DNA of 64,000 bases from Streptomyces sp. CMB-StM0423 (GCF_002847285.1 NZ_CP025407.1:7629001-7693000), one strand, 5' to 3'; positions 1-9,338 are shown, numbered from the stretch's first letter. A program made the numbers and translations. Notes: a model not told the origin generated them from the sequence alone.

Positions 1-2103
1 CGCGTTCACCGGCTGCGGCTCGCCGATCGGCGCACCGGCGGAGTCCCTCTCCTGCAGCGACCACTCCTCGTTCGGCGTGACCTCGGTCAGATGCCAGTAC
101 TTGGCCGGGTCGCCCAGCTCCGTCTTCTGCGCGGGGGTGAAGGCACCGCAGATGCGCGCGGCGTCCCAGATCCTGATGGCTTCGAGCAGCTCGGTGGTGT
201 GGGAGCCGGAGGCGAGGCTGCCCACGCTGGTCTCGAAGTTGATGCCGGCGTTGAGCGACGCGGCGCGCGCCATGGTGACTTCGATCTTCTGCAGGCTGTC
301 GTTCCCGGAGAGCCCTTGCTGGCCCATCATGCCGGGCATGTAGTTGGCACGGTAGAACGTGTTGCTCCGCAGGATCTGCGCGTAATCCGTGACGCCGATC
401 TCACCCCAACTGGCCCGCGACTGGGCGTCCCAGGTGTTGGACGACAGGTTGCTGCACTCGGTGAGGAAGTCCTTGGAGTCGAGTTGCCGGTAGACGCCGT
501 TGACCAGTCGGGCGAAGCCGTAGCCGCCCCAGCCGGTGTAGCCCGCCGCCTCCAGCCCGTCGTAGGACGTGGCGAGGACGCCGGTGCCGTTGTACGCGGT
601 GGCCAGCCGGGTCGCGATCTCGTCGATGATCGGCAGCCCGCCGATCGCGCCGCCGTAGCCGTTCTGGATGAGCCGGGCGGCGTCGGTGCCCGCCGGGTAG
701 GACTGCGCGGCCGATCCCCACTGCGCCCGCTTCAGGCCGCTGACCTCCCACTCCGCGGCGCCGACCGGCGAGACGGCGTCGTAGGTGAGGAACTCGTCCC
801 CGATCCGCAGCCTCTTGCCGTCCACACCTGGTGCCAGCGGGCGGTCGCCGTCCCCGTACAGCGTGGTGTCGGACTGGCCGAGCGGACGGGTCAGTTTGAA
901 GCTCCCGCCCACGGCCAGCCGTGCATCGGCCGGCGGGGTGACGTAGGGGTCGCCGGTGTCGATGAAGTTGGAGAGGGTGTGCACGCCGACCTCGATACCC
1001 TCACGGGCCGCCGTGGCCACCAACTGGGCCGCCGCCGCGTCCGATCCCCCGAACGAGCCGTTGAACTCGTAGTGCCCGTGCGACTTCCACGGGCCGTTTC
1101 CGGAGATCGCGTAGATGCTCCTGACGCCGGCCTGCCTGGCGAACCGGCTGGCGGCGGTCACGTTGCCGGTGTTGAGGTCATGGACCCAGAAGTGGGATTG
1201 CGAGGTCCGTTGCGCGGCCTTCTGCCACTGGCCGTCGATGGTGGGATAGGCCAGGTCGTGTCCCCTGGCGATGTGGCTGAGTACGGTCAGGGCGAGGTCC
1301 GGGGCGCTGCCGAAGAGGGCGATCTTCGACCCGACGATCCGGCCCTCCGGCGCCGGCAGCGGGCCGAGCGGGATCTCGTACCCGGTGGTGCGCTGCCGGA
1401 CACGCGGCCGGCTGTAGTCGTAGGTAGCGGCGCGCAGGACGCTGCCCCAGCGGGTCTTGGCCGCCGCGTTGCTCGCCAGCCACTCGTCCTTCTCGCCGGT
1501 CTGCAGGCCGTACGGGTTCCAGATGAGATCGTCGCTGTACCCGTAGGCCAGATGCTCGTTGGGCCACCCGCCCACCGTCTTGTCGTTGAGCGGACGCAGC
1601 CCCAGGACGACTTCCCCGTTCGCGACGACGCCCGCGGTCTCACCGATCGTCTCGCCGATCACGGTCGGCAGCGGGCCCCACAGCAGCGTCTGCACATCCA
1701 CGCCCGGAGCGGCCGTCAGCCCGACGACCTCCAGGGTGGCGTGGGTCGGGAAACCGGCGACCTTCACGCGGATGGTCACCTTCTCTCCGGTGAACTCCAG
1801 GATCTGCGGGTGGTCCGAGGCGACCCGTACGCTGCGGGGAACCTCATGGCTGCCGTCCGCCACCACACTGACCAGCGGTACCGGGGATCCGCCCGCCAGG
1901 TAGTCGGTGCCGTTGCGCAGGTCCACCAGGCTGTCGACACGACCGGAGTCGCTCAGACCGACCGCGAGGAAGCCTGCGGTGACCGCCAGCGGCCGGGACG
2001 CCCCTGCCTCGGCCGCCTGCTCCGCGCGCGCGGGGGCGATGGTGACCCCCATCGCCGTGATCGATGTCAGGCCACCGGCAACCAGGAAGCGACGTCTGTC
2101 CAT
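1..2103 (-). CDS. Secreted glycosidase-like protein, paralogue 1 (3' end outside window)
   Basis: The frame is open from an ATG at 2103 to the left edge (701 codons visible). An AGGAGGA ribosome site lies at 2107-2113. The N-terminus MDRRRFLVAGG is a Tat-type signal (RRRFL then a hydrophobic stretch ending APARA), so the product should be exported folded. It is clearly paralogous along its whole length to the protein at 9489-11909: both share LLWGP, GLRPL, a VHT(I/L)S(D/N)FI segment, YDG(L/V)E and a SW(S)LQ region. I infer a (beta/alpha)-barrel polysaccharide-degrading enzyme from this locus of sugar importer and sugar-acid enzymes, but I do not recognise the family and no catalytic residues can be named. 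Carbohydrate-active is likely; the substrate is unknown. Confidence 0.7.
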   Translation of the reverse strand, partial: MDRRRFLVAGGLTSITAMGVTIAPARAEQAAEAGASRPLAVTAGFLAVGLSDSGRVDSLVDLRNGTDYLAGGSPVPLVSVVADGSHEVPRSVRVASDHPQILEFTGEKVTIRVKVAGFPTHATLEVVGLTAAPGVDVQTLLWGPLPTVIGETIGETAGVVANGEVVLGLRPLNDKTVGGWPNEHLAYGYSDDLIWNPYGLQTGEKDEWLASNAAAKTRWGSVLRAATYDYSRPRVRQRTTGYEIPLGPLPAPEGRIVGSKIALFGSAPDLALTVLSHIARGHDLAYPTIDGQWQKAAQRTSQSHFWVHDLNTGNVTAASRFARQAGVRSIYAISGNGPWKSHGHYEFNGSFGGSDAAAAQLVATAAREGIEVGVHTLSNFIDTGDPYVTPPADARLAVGGSFKLTRPLGQSDTTLYGDGDRPLAPGVDGKRLRIGDEFLTYDAVSPVGAAEWEVSGLKRAQWGSAAQSYPAGTDAARLIQNGYGGAIGGLPIIDEIATRLATAYNGTGVLATSYDGLEAAGYTGWGGYGFARLVNGVYRQLDSKDFLTECSNLSSNTWDAQSRASWGEIGVTDYAQILRSNTFYRANYMPGMMGQQGLSGNDSLQKIEVTMARAASLNAGINFETSVGSLASGSHTTELLEAIRIWDAARICGAFTPAQKTELGDPAKYWHLTEVTPNEEWSLQERDSAGAPIGEPQPVNA

Positions 2104-2175
2104 GTTTCCTCCTCAGTGGAGCGAACCTCGGCGAAGCGCACGGTTGGCGGGCATCCGCCACTGGCCGGTGCCGCT

Positions 2176-2187
2176 CATAGTTCTGAT
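2176..2187. promoter_or_regulatory. 12-bp motif shared with the gntR promoter region
   Basis: CATAGTTCTGAT here is the exact reverse complement of ATCAGAACTATG at 3828-3839. It lies 73 bp upstream of the leftward secreted-protein gene. The second copy lies in the divergent oxidoreductase/gntR promoter region, and a weaker 9/12 match (AGCAGAACCATC) lies at 8067-8078 before the importer genes. It is a candidate operator of the neighbouring GntR regulator. Confidence 0.4.
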
Positions 2188-2359
2188 CCTTATACGGAGG
2201 GCGAAAGGGGCAGAGAGGTGAGATTCGGGAATCTTGGCAGCCCTCAACCCATCATGTCGAGCCCTGACCGGCCAACCGTGCTGCATAAGTGCGATCTAGC
2301 GTGCAGGGGCTTCGGGGGCCAGTCAATACTTAGTTAGGATCTATTCTGGGTGGGCGGGA

Positions 2360-3529
2360 TCACCGCTGCCCCCGGGCGAAGTAGGCCGCCACCTCCGGCG
2401 CGACGGGGGCGACGTCGACGGGCCTGCCGCCGTCCCGCAGCGATACGGTGGCCGCGAAGCCGGCGGCGACCGCTTCGCGGGCCGCCACCGGTGAGGTGAC
2501 CGTGGCCCTGCCCTCCCGTACGAACTGAAGGAACTCCGCGACCAGCAGCGGGTCGGCGCCGCCGTGGGAGCCGGCCGCGGCCTCGACGGGAACCAGCACG
2601 TCGGCCTCGGCCCGGTAGTCCGAGCGGCGGTTCCACACCCGGATCTCGGCTCCGTCGGAGTCGCCGAAGTTCTCCATGCGCCCCTCGGTGCCGATGACCG
2701 TGTAGTTGCGCCAGTAGTCCGGGGTGTAGTGGCACTGTTGGTAGCTTGCGAAGACGCCGTTGTCCAACCGCATGAGCATCATGCTGAGGTCCTCCACGTC
2801 CACCACCGGGTTGAGGCCGGTCAGGCTGAGAGGCGGCCAGTTCTCCTCCGACAGCCAGTCGGTCATCCGCTGTCCGTCGCGCTCCCGGCGCGAGTCGAGG
2901 CCGCCGTAGACCGTCAGCCCGCCCATGGCGTTCACCCGCCGCGTGTAGCCGTCGGCGAGCCAGTGGATGACGTCGATGTCGTGGGCACCCTTCTGTAGCA
3001 GCAGCCCGGTGGTGTTGCGCCGGTCCGCGTGCCAGTCCTTGAAGTAGAAGTCCCCGCCGTGGCCGACGAAGTGGCGGCACCAGACGGCCTTCACCTCGCC
3101 GATCGTCCCGTTCCGGACCATCTCCCGCATCGCCGCCACGGCCGGCAGGTGCCGCATGTTGTGACCGACGTACAGCTTGGTCCGGTGCTCGCGGGCGGCG
3201 GCGAGCAGCCGGTCGCACCCCTCGATGGTGATCGCCATGGGTTTGTCCAGGAACACCGGGACGCCGCGGGAGAGGAAGTCCAGGCCGATCCGTTCGTGAG
3301 TGTGGTCCGGGGTCAGCACGAGCACGCCGTCGAGGCCCGCGTCCAGCAGTTCGCGGTGGTCCCGGGTGGTCCGCACCCCGGCGCCGAAGCGCTCGCCGGC
3401 GAGCGCGAGAATCCGCGGGTCGCGGTCGCAAGCGGCGGCCACCACGGAGCCCGAGCCCGGCCGGTGGACGAGGCCGGCCAGACTGCTGCGGATGCCCAGG
3501 CCGATGACGCCGATCCTGATGTCGTTCAA
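2360..3529 (-). CDS. Gfo/Idh/MocA-family NAD(P)-dependent oxidoreductase
   Basis: This is a 389-residue sugar or inositol dehydrogenase-like protein. The N-terminal Rossmann motif IGVIGLGIRSS is followed about 90 residues later by FLDKPMAI, matching the EKP-type catalytic lysine motif of the family, and then by a C-terminal beta-sheet domain (KGAHDIDVIHWL). The frame stays open further upstream, but I choose the TTG at 3529: an AAGGG ribosome site sits just before it and the residues upstream of LNDIRIGVIG look non-coding. It is divergent from the gntR gene and probably oxidises or epimerises a sugar released by the secreted enzymes. The family is confident; the substrate is unknown. Confidence 0.85.
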   Translation of the reverse strand: MNDIRIGVIGLGIRSSLAGLVHRPGSGSVVAAACDRDPRILALAGERFGAGVRTTRDHRELLDAGLDGVLVLTPDHTHERIGLDFLSRGVPVFLDKPMAITIEGCDRLLAAAREHRTKLYVGHNMRHLPAVAAMREMVRNGTIGEVKAVWCRHFVGHGGDFYFKDWHADRRNTTGLLLQKGAHDIDVIHWLADGYTRRVNAMGGLTVYGGLDSRRERDGQRMTDWLSEENWPPLSLTGLNPVVDVEDLSMMLMRLDNGVFASYQQCHYTPDYWRNYTVIGTEGRMENFGDSDGAEIRVWNRRSDYRAEADVLVPVEAAAGSHGGADPLLVAEFLQFVREGRATVTSPVAAREAVAAGFAATVSLRDGGRPVDVAPVAPEVAAYFARGQR

Positions 3530-3902
3530 CGTGGTTGCCCTTCGTGGGTCTCGTGAGTGCGCTCGCCGGCTGTGTCGCGGCGGCGGGAGGATAGACCGGA
3601 TACATGCCGGGCCGGTCACGGAGCGCGGCACGGGCCCTCCGGGGGAGCACTCGCGGTGCGGTGGTGCGCCGGGGGCGTACCCGTACAGCGGCGCTTACTG
3701 ACCTGAGGCGAAGGGCCGAGCGGGAGCAAGGCGGAGCGCCGCGGCTACGATGAGGGAGGGGCCGGCACTGCCGGCTCCTGGAGTCACTGATTTACATGTG
3801 ATTCACTGACCATGGGCAGCACGATACATCAGAACTATGTGCCGGTGTCGCGGTGAGCGACTGCTCCGGGCGGCTGCACACGAGGGAAGCGAGGGAAGGG
3901 CG
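3530..3902. promoter_or_regulatory. Divergent promoter region, oxidoreductase / gntR
   Basis: No gene is seen in this 373-bp stretch. It holds the motif ATCAGAACTATG at 3828-3839 (inverted copy at 2176) and two TCACTGA direct repeats at 3784-3790 and 3803-3809, spaced 19 bp, around TTTACATGTGAT. These are plausible operator elements for the adjacent GntR protein. Confidence 0.45.
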
Positions 3903-4676
3903 TTGACCCAGTCAGAGAGGGGCTCCGCGCCGGCGTCCGCAGGCACCGCCGGCGGTTACCGTCCCGGGTACGAGCTGGCGGCTGAACGCATCCTGGAGTA
4001 CGTCATCCGGGCCGGGCTGCAGCCCGGTGACCGGCTGCCCACGGAGAAGGACCTGGCCGACCACGTGGAGATGAGCCGGACCGTGGTGCGGGAGGCGGTG
4101 AAGATCCTCTCCGCCCTGGGCAGGCTGTCCGTCCAGAAGGGCCGCGGCATCTACGTAGCCGAGCCGGAACAGTCCTCCTGGCAGCAGTCGTTGACGAACT
4201 TCCTGCCCGCGGACCTGCGGCAGGTGGACGAACTCTTCGAGTTCCGCCGCCACCTGGAGACCACCACCGCCGGCCTCGCCGCACAGCGAGCCACCCCCGC
4301 GCAGGTCAAGGCCGTACGGGAGACGGCACGGGAGTCCGCCGACGCGGCGGCGGGGGACGACATCGAGGCGTTCACCCTCGCCGACGAAGCCTTTCACGGC
4401 GGCATCGCGGCTGCTGCGGCCAACATGTTCTACGTCTCCACCATCGAGGCGATGCGCCGCCTGCAGCGCCAGGTCATGACCATAGGGCTGGCCGGGGTCG
4501 CGGGCGGATCCCTGCGCGTGGCAGCCGACCAGCACGAGGCCATCGCCGAGGCAATCGCATCGGGCGATTCGAGCCGCGCCGAGGCGCTGATGGCCGAGCA
4601 TGTCGACATGACGGCCCAGCAGTTCCAGAAGGAGATCTGGCGCCGTATCGCCCCCGGCGAGGACACCCCGTCGTGA
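3903..4676 (+). CDS. GntR-family transcriptional regulator, FadR/FCD subgroup
   Basis: The product has 257 residues. The N-terminal winged helix is typical (GDRLPTEKDLADHVEMSRTV, then VREAVKILSALGRL), followed by an all-helical FCD effector domain (FEFRRHLETTTAGLAA, with histidines in DEAFHGGIA and DQHEAIAEAI as expected for the metal site). The TTG at 3903, preceded by GAAGGGCG, is chosen over a GTG-like start 66 bp upstream because residues there are unlike the family. It is divergent from the oxidoreductase and convergent with the importer operon. FCD regulators usually sense sugar acids, which fits the enolase-superfamily enzyme nearby. It probably represses the flanking genes through sites at 2176, 3828 and perhaps 8067. 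Confidence 0.85.
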   Translation: MTQSERGSAPASAGTAGGYRPGYELAAERILEYVIRAGLQPGDRLPTEKDLADHVEMSRTVVREAVKILSALGRLSVQKGRGIYVAEPEQSSWQQSLTNFLPADLRQVDELFEFRRHLETTTAGLAAQRATPAQVKAVRETARESADAAAGDDIEAFTLADEAFHGGIAAAAANMFYVSTIEAMRRLQRQVMTIGLAGVAGGSLRVAADQHEAIAEAIASGDSSRAEALMAEHVDMTAQQFQKEIWRRIAPGEDTPS

Positions 4677-4681
4677 CCCCT

Positions 4682-4725
4682 GCCCGGTGTCCGCGGACCG
4701 GAGAACCGGTCCGCGGACACCGGGC
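4682..4725. terminator. Bidirectional hairpin between convergent genes
   Basis: A perfect 20-bp inverted repeat (GCCCGGTGTCCGCGGACCGG at 4682-4701, its complement at 4706-4725) with an AGAA loop sits exactly between the gntR stop and the permease stop. There is no T-tract, as is common in Streptomyces. Confidence 0.85.
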
Positions 4726-4740
4726 AGCTTCGTGGCTGCC

Positions 4741-5568
4741 TCACCCCTTCGTCGCTCCGCCGGTCAGGCCCTTGACGAAGTGCTTCTGGAAGGCCAGGTA
4801 GAAGATGAGGATCGGCAGCGTGGACAGCAGCATGAGGGCGAAGACCGAGCCGTAGTCCGCCTGGTGTTCGCCGATCGCCCGGTAGATGCCGACGGTCACG
4901 GTGGTGCCCGTGGCCGGTCCCAGGATGATCAGCGGGTTGAGGAAGTCGTTCCAGATCCACACGCCCAGGAAGATCAGCACACTCGCCGACGCCGGCCTCA
5001 TCAGCGGGAAGACCACCTGCCAGAAGACGCGGAACGGGCCCGCCCCGTCGAGCTCTGCGGCCTCTTCGAGTTCGCGCGGGATCGTCTTCACGAACCCGGC
5101 GAAGACGAGGACGCCGAAGGGCACGTAGTAGCCGACGTAGGCCAGGACCAGCCCGGGCACGCTGCTCATGAGGCCCAGCGACCTGAGGACGTCGGTGATC
5201 GGGGTGAGGATCACCGCCGGCGGCACCATCAGGCCGCACAGCAGCGCGACCATCGCGACCTTGCCCAGCACGCTGGTCGAGCGGGCGAGGTAGTGGCCGA
5301 GCATGGCGGATATCGCGGTGATGAGCAGGATGGAGACGGCCGTGACCTCGATGCTGTTGACCAGCCCGTACCAGAAGAGATGGTCCGAACGGGTCAGCAC
5401 ACTCTCGATGTTGTCCAGGGTCGGCGGCAGCGGCAGGCCCATCGGGTTCGACACGATGGCCGAGCCGTCCTTGAAGACGTTGACCAGCACGAGGTAGATC
5501 GGCAGAAAGAAGAGGGCGCCCGTCAGGAGCGCGAGGAACGGCCGCAGCCGGGTCCGTGTTCTTCTCAT
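4741..5568 (-). CDS. Sugar ABC transporter permease, MalG type
   Basis: This 275-residue inner-membrane permease has about six transmembrane segments, beginning LLTGALFFLPIYLVLVNVF. The EAA loop is present as ELEEAAELDGAGPFRVFWQV, where the shared ATPase docks. The ATG at 5568 lies 2 bp after the stop of the upstream permease gene, so it is the last gene of a binding protein-permease-permease operon read leftward. No ATPase gene is present; Streptomyces sugar importers commonly use a shared MsiK-type ATPase encoded elsewhere. The frame is open further upstream, but that part only reads antiparallel to the neighbouring gene. Confidence 0.9.
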   Translation of the reverse strand: MRRTRTRLRPFLALLTGALFFLPIYLVLVNVFKDGSAIVSNPMGLPLPPTLDNIESVLTRSDHLFWYGLVNSIEVTAVSILLITAISAMLGHYLARSTSVLGKVAMVALLCGLMVPPAVILTPITDVLRSLGLMSSVPGLVLAYVGYYVPFGVLVFAGFVKTIPRELEEAAELDGAGPFRVFWQVVFPLMRPASASVLIFLGVWIWNDFLNPLIILGPATGTTVTVGIYRAIGEHQADYGSVFALMLLSTLPILIFYLAFQKHFVKGLTGGATKG

Positions 5569-5570
5569 GA

Positions 5571-6569
5571 TCAGGAGGACACCTCGCGTTGTTGCAGGAG
5601 CCTGAGCGCGACCACCGAGATCGCCGCGACCAGGGCCAGCATCACGGCCGCCATCGCTGAGGCGTAGCCGATGTGATTGCCGGTGAAGGCCGTCTGGATC
5701 ACATGGAAGGCGAGGGTGGACGTCGTGCCGGGTCCCGGGCCGCCGTTGGTCAGGACCTGGACTTGGTCGTACGCTTTGAAGCCGCCGATCAGCGACATCA
5801 CCGTGTTGATCGTGACGGCGGGCGCCAGCATCGGCCAGGTGACGTGGCGAAAGCGCATCAGCGGCCCGCAGCCGTCGATGGCCGCCGCCTCGTGCAGTTC
5901 CTGCGGGATGCCCTGGAGCCCTGCGAGGTAGATCACCACGCAGAAACCCAACCCCTGCCAGGCGATGACCCACGAGACCGTGTACAGCGCGAGGCCGGGA
6001 TCGGAGAGCCAGCCCGGCGGGTGGTCCACCCCCACCTGCCGCAGCATGGAGTTGAGCAGACCGTCGTCGACGAGGATGGTCTGCCAGATGACGCTGACGA
6101 CGACCGCGCTGAGAACGACCGGGACGAAGAACACGCTGCGCAGCGCGTTGTACAGCCAGCCGCGCCGGTCCAGGAGCATGGCGATGGCCAGGCCGCCCGC
6201 GTTGGTGGCGATGGTCACGATGGCCGTGATGACGACGGTGTTCTGCAGAGCCGTGTGGAACTCGTCGTCGGAGGACAGGTCGGAGAAGTTGTCCAGCCCC
6301 ACGAACTGGGTGGGCGGGTTGAACGGGTTCTTGTTGGTCAGGCCGTAGCCGACGGCGATGCCGATCGGTACGAGGACGAGGGCCACGTAGACCAGCAGCC
6401 CGGGGGCCGCGAACACGGCGAAGCGGCTCAGACCGGCCCGCGAGCGTGCCCGCCGGGACGGGGCGGGCGGCCGCTTCGCCCGTACTGCCCGCTGCCCGCC
6501 GGCAGCCGTACCCCCTCCCCGGGGCGCGGCAGCCGGCGGGCGGATGCGACGTCGAGTCCTGATCTCCAC
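5571..6569 (-). CDS. Sugar ABC transporter permease, MalF type
   Basis: This is a 332-residue permease with a long basic cytoplasmic N-terminus (RTRRRIRPPAAAPRG), then about six membrane segments. The EAA loop reads ELHEAAAIDGCGPLMRFRHV, and a PGTTSTL segment is typical of MalF-type subunits. The GTG at 6569 shares one base with the TAG stop of the binding-protein gene (TAGTG), a translational-coupling arrangement that decides the start. It pairs with the MalG-type permease downstream to form the membrane channel of the importer. Confidence 0.9.
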   Translation of the reverse strand: MEIRTRRRIRPPAAAPRGGGTAAGGQRAVRAKRPPAPSRRARSRAGLSRFAVFAAPGLLVYVALVLVPIGIAVGYGLTNKNPFNPPTQFVGLDNFSDLSSDDEFHTALQNTVVITAIVTIATNAGGLAIAMLLDRRGWLYNALRSVFFVPVVLSAVVVSVIWQTILVDDGLLNSMLRQVGVDHPPGWLSDPGLALYTVSWVIAWQGLGFCVVIYLAGLQGIPQELHEAAAIDGCGPLMRFRHVTWPMLAPAVTINTVMSLIGGFKAYDQVQVLTNGGPGPGTTSTLAFHVIQTAFTGNHIGYASAMAAVMLALVAAISVVALRLLQQREVSS

Positions 6570-7870
6570 TATCGCGTGGCCTTGTCCCACTGCGAGTCCA
6601 TGTACTCCCCGAACTCCTCGGCCGTCATGCTGCCGCTGAGCAGTTTCTGGACCCCGGCCGCGGCCTTGTCGGCCAACCCCGGGGGCAGGGAGCCGTCGCC
6701 GGTCTCCTGGGAGAAGGAGTTGACAACCCCGTCGGCGCCGAGCGCCTTCTCGTAGCTGTCGACCGTCGCCTGGTAGACGGGGCCCATGTCGGCCGGGGGC
6801 GAGTAGCCCTTGATGTCGATGATGAGACCGTCGGCCTTGACGGCGGCGTCGAGGTTCTTCTCGTCCTCCATGAAGGCCCGCGCCCACTTCTTGGCCAGCT
6901 CCACGTCCGCCGCCTGCGAACTGACGGACATGCCACCGCCGGTGACGCCCGGCAGGGCGGGCGAGCCGTCGTCCGTGGGCCAGGCGAACACCCCGGTCTC
7001 GAAGCTCGTCTTGTTCGTGTCGGCGGACGCCGAGAACCATGTGCCCATCGGATACATGGCGCCCTTGCCGTCGCGGAACGCCTGCTCGGTGTCGGCGTAC
7101 GTGCGCGACAGCCCGGCCCGGTCGATGTAGCCCTTGTCGGCCAGGTCGGCGACCTTCCGGGCGGCGGAGACGAAGGCCGGATCGCTGAACTTGACCTTCC
7201 CCTCGGTGCGCTGGGACAGCCAGTCCGGCGTCTCCTTGTAGAGATCCGTGGCCACGGTGCAGATCAGCGGGAACATGTCGGCCCATGTGTCCTTGCCGCC
7301 GCCGCCGACCACGAACGGGTTGATCCCCTCGGCCTTGAGCTCGGCGGCGGTGTCGAGCAGCTCGTCGTACGTGCGGGGCGGTGCGTCGACGCCCGCGTCG
7401 GCGAAGGCTTCCTTGTTGTAGTAGACGAGCGTGGCCTGGGTGGAATACGGGAGTTGGTAGACCTTGCCGTCATAGGTGTTGGCGTCCGGCTGCGCGTAGT
7501 TCTTCAGCTCGCCTTCGGACCACTCGGCCAGCTTGCCCGCCTCCGCGAAGCCGGCCGGGTTCAGGCCGATCATCATGTCCGGGAACTGGCCGGTGCTGTC
7601 CAACTGCTTCGCGTAACCGGTGCGGTCGGCGCTGGGGGACACGAGCTTCTTGACGGTCACGCCGGGCACCTTGGCCGAGGCGCGCTTGATCGCCGCGTCC
7701 CAGTACTCCGCGTCGAGGTTCGGGGTCTCGAAGGTGAGGAAGGTCAGGGCGACCTTGCCGTCCTCGGACGTGTCGTCGCCGCTGCCGCCTGCCGTACAAC
7801 CGGCCAGTACGAGGACGCCTGCGAGGGCGCCGGCTCTCAGGAACGTCGGATTGCGTGTGGTGAGTCTCAT
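6569..7870 (-). CDS. Sugar ABC transporter substrate-binding lipoprotein
   Basis: This is a 433-residue extracytoplasmic solute-binding protein of the family 1 (MalE-like) type. The signal peptide ends in a lipobox, VLAGC, near residue 25, so the mature protein is lipid-anchored. Family features include YNKEAFADAGVDAPPRTYDE and AFRDGKGAMYPMGTW. It is first in an operon with two permeases, and the divergent region to its right (7871-8267) carries candidate operators. It probably captures the oligosaccharide or sugar-acid product generated by the secreted proteins at either side. Confidence 0.9.
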   Translation of the reverse strand: MRLTTRNPTFLRAGALAGVLVLAGCTAGGSGDDTSEDGKVALTFLTFETPNLDAEYWDAAIKRASAKVPGVTVKKLVSPSADRTGYAKQLDSTGQFPDMMIGLNPAGFAEAGKLAEWSEGELKNYAQPDANTYDGKVYQLPYSTQATLVYYNKEAFADAGVDAPPRTYDELLDTAAELKAEGINPFVVGGGGKDTWADMFPLICTVATDLYKETPDWLSQRTEGKVKFSDPAFVSAARKVADLADKGYIDRAGLSRTYADTEQAFRDGKGAMYPMGTWFSASADTNKTSFETGVFAWPTDDGSPALPGVTGGGMSVSSQAADVELAKKWARAFMEDEKNLDAAVKADGLIIDIKGYSPPADMGPVYQATVDSYEKALGADGVVNSFSQETGDGSLPPGLADKAAAGVQKLLSGSMTAEEFGEYMDSQWDKATR

Positions 7871-8267
7871 TGCTCTGCCCGTCGGTGTCGGTGGCGGTGA
7901 TGGGTGAGTGCGCTGCCGGCGTGCTCAGGTTCGCCCGCGGGGCAACGCCGCATTGCTCTTACTCTTGTGGGCGCTACGGCCGCCAGGGGTGGCCGCTCGT
8001 GGTGCACATCCGGCCAGCCGAGTGCTGTGAGTATGGATCTCCGCTCGTGATCGGGTCAAGAGATAGAGCAGAACCATCTCCGCAGCATGGGTGGATAGAT
8101 GTGATACATATGGTCGACCGCGCAGGACTGAGGCGTGGAGGGCGGACGCCCGTCCACAGTCGACGCCGTCTGTTGTGCCCCCACCGAAGGTGCCGCGCCG
8201 GTATCGAGCGGCCGCAGGCGGATGCGGCAGCCGGCCCATGTCTTCCTACGCGAGGGGCGAGCGAGCG
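7871..8267. promoter_or_regulatory. Divergent control region, importer operon / enolase-family gene
   Basis: This 397-bp gap has no convincing gene. On the minus strand AAGAGTAAGA (plus-strand TCTTACTCTT, 7957-7966) recurs exactly at 11968-11977 upstream of the second secreted-protein gene, also on the minus strand. AGCAGAACCATC at 8067-8078 resembles the motif at 2176 and 3828. GTGATACATATG at 8101-8112 resembles ACGATACATCAG at 3821-3832. The region probably receives both the GntR and ROK regulators. Confidence 0.4.
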
Positions 8268-9338
8268 ATGCGTATCACCGACGTGACCGTGGAACTGGTC
8301 GACCTGCCTGCCCAGCCGGACTTCCGGTGGCGCACGGGCCTGCCCGGGGCGGAAGGCCCCGCCGTGGGCGGGATCCTGCGCATCCGTACGGACGACGGGA
8401 TCAGCGGCGAGGCCCACACCCGGCGCGGGACCATCCTCGCCGACCTGGTCGAACGCCGTATCCGGGAGGACCTGGTGGGCCGCGATCCCTCCCATCGCGA
8501 GTTCCTGTGGCACCGGCTGTGGGAGCTGGACCGCATCGAGGAGTTTCCGATCTACGCCCTCGGGCTCGTCGACGTCGCGCTGTGGGACCTCGCGGGCAAG
8601 GCCGCCGGACTCCCCGTCCACACACTGCTCGGCACGTACCGCGAAGCCATACCCGCCTACGCGAGCACGGTGACCTTCGCCAGCACGGCGGAGTACCTCG
8701 ACGTCGCGGACCAGTGCGTGGAGGCCGGCTTCGCCGCGATCAAGCTGCACGCCTGGGGTGACGTACGGGCCGACGCCAGGCTGTGCCACGAGCTTCGGGA
8801 CCACGTCGGCGACGAGGTCCCGCTGATGTACGACGGCTCCGCTGCGTTCGACCTCGCGGACGCCGTTTATCTCGGCGAGGCCCTGTCGGAGGCCGGATAC
8901 ACCTGGTACGAGGAGCCGATGCGGGAGTTCAGCGTCACCGCGTACCGCCGGCTCGCCGAGCGCGTCGGCGTCCCCCTGCTCGTCGCCGAGACCTCGGACG
9001 GCGCCCACATGAACGCCGCCGACTTCATCACGTCCGGCGCGGCGGGGCGGGTGCGGACCAGTGCGCAGTACAAGGCGGGCATCACCGGTGCCATGCGCGT
9101 GGCCCACCTCGCCGACAGCTTCCTGCTCAGAGCCGAGGTCCACGGTGCCGGGATCGTCAACGCCCACCTGTGCATGGCCATCTCCAACGCGACGTACTAC
9201 GAGTCCTTCGTCTACACGAATCCCGTGGTACGCGAACCGTCGGTCGGACCCGACGGACTCCTTCGGGCGCCGACCGCGCCCGGCATCGGGTACGACCAGG
9301 AGGGCTGGTCGGGCGGAGTCGCGTGCCCCCGGGCCTGA
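8268..9338 (+). CDS. Enolase-superfamily (mandelate racemase-like) enzyme, probable sugar-acid dehydratase
   Basis: This 356-residue protein belongs to the mandelate racemase/muconate lactonizing group. It has an N-terminal capping domain, then a barrel with AAIKLHAWGD (Lys-x-His near 158-160), the metal-ligand positions Asp near 189 (LMYDGS), Glu near 216 (WYEEP) and Glu near 242 (VAETSDG), and His near 292 (EVHGAG) as a likely acid/base. Start: ATG at 8268 after GAGGGGCGAG; longer in-frame starts upstream are rejected because the residues are low-complexity. Family members abstract the alpha proton of a carboxylate, usually dehydrating an aldonate or aldarate. It lies divergent to the sugar importer. 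The substrate cannot be assigned. Confidence 0.85.
   Translation: MRITDVTVELVDLPAQPDFRWRTGLPGAEGPAVGGILRIRTDDGISGEAHTRRGTILADLVERRIREDLVGRDPSHREFLWHRLWELDRIEEFPIYALGLVDVALWDLAGKAAGLPVHTLLGTYREAIPAYASTVTFASTAEYLDVADQCVEAGFAAIKLHAWGDVRADARLCHELRDHVGDEVPLMYDGSAAFDLADAVYLGEALSEAGYTWYEEPMREFSVTAYRRLAERVGVPLLVAETSDGAHMNAADFITSGAAGRVRTSAQYKAGITGAMRVAHLADSFLLRAEVHGAGIVNAHLCMAISNATYYESFVYTNPVVREPSVGPDGLLRAPTAPGIGYDQEGWSGGVACPRA

Noticed and set aside
91..2337. Long open frame on the plus strand opposite the first secreted-protein gene
   Set aside because: It mirrors the opposite-strand gene, is rich in Arg/Gly/Ala/Pro without family motifs, and has no ribosome site; typical antisense shadow of high-GC coding DNA.
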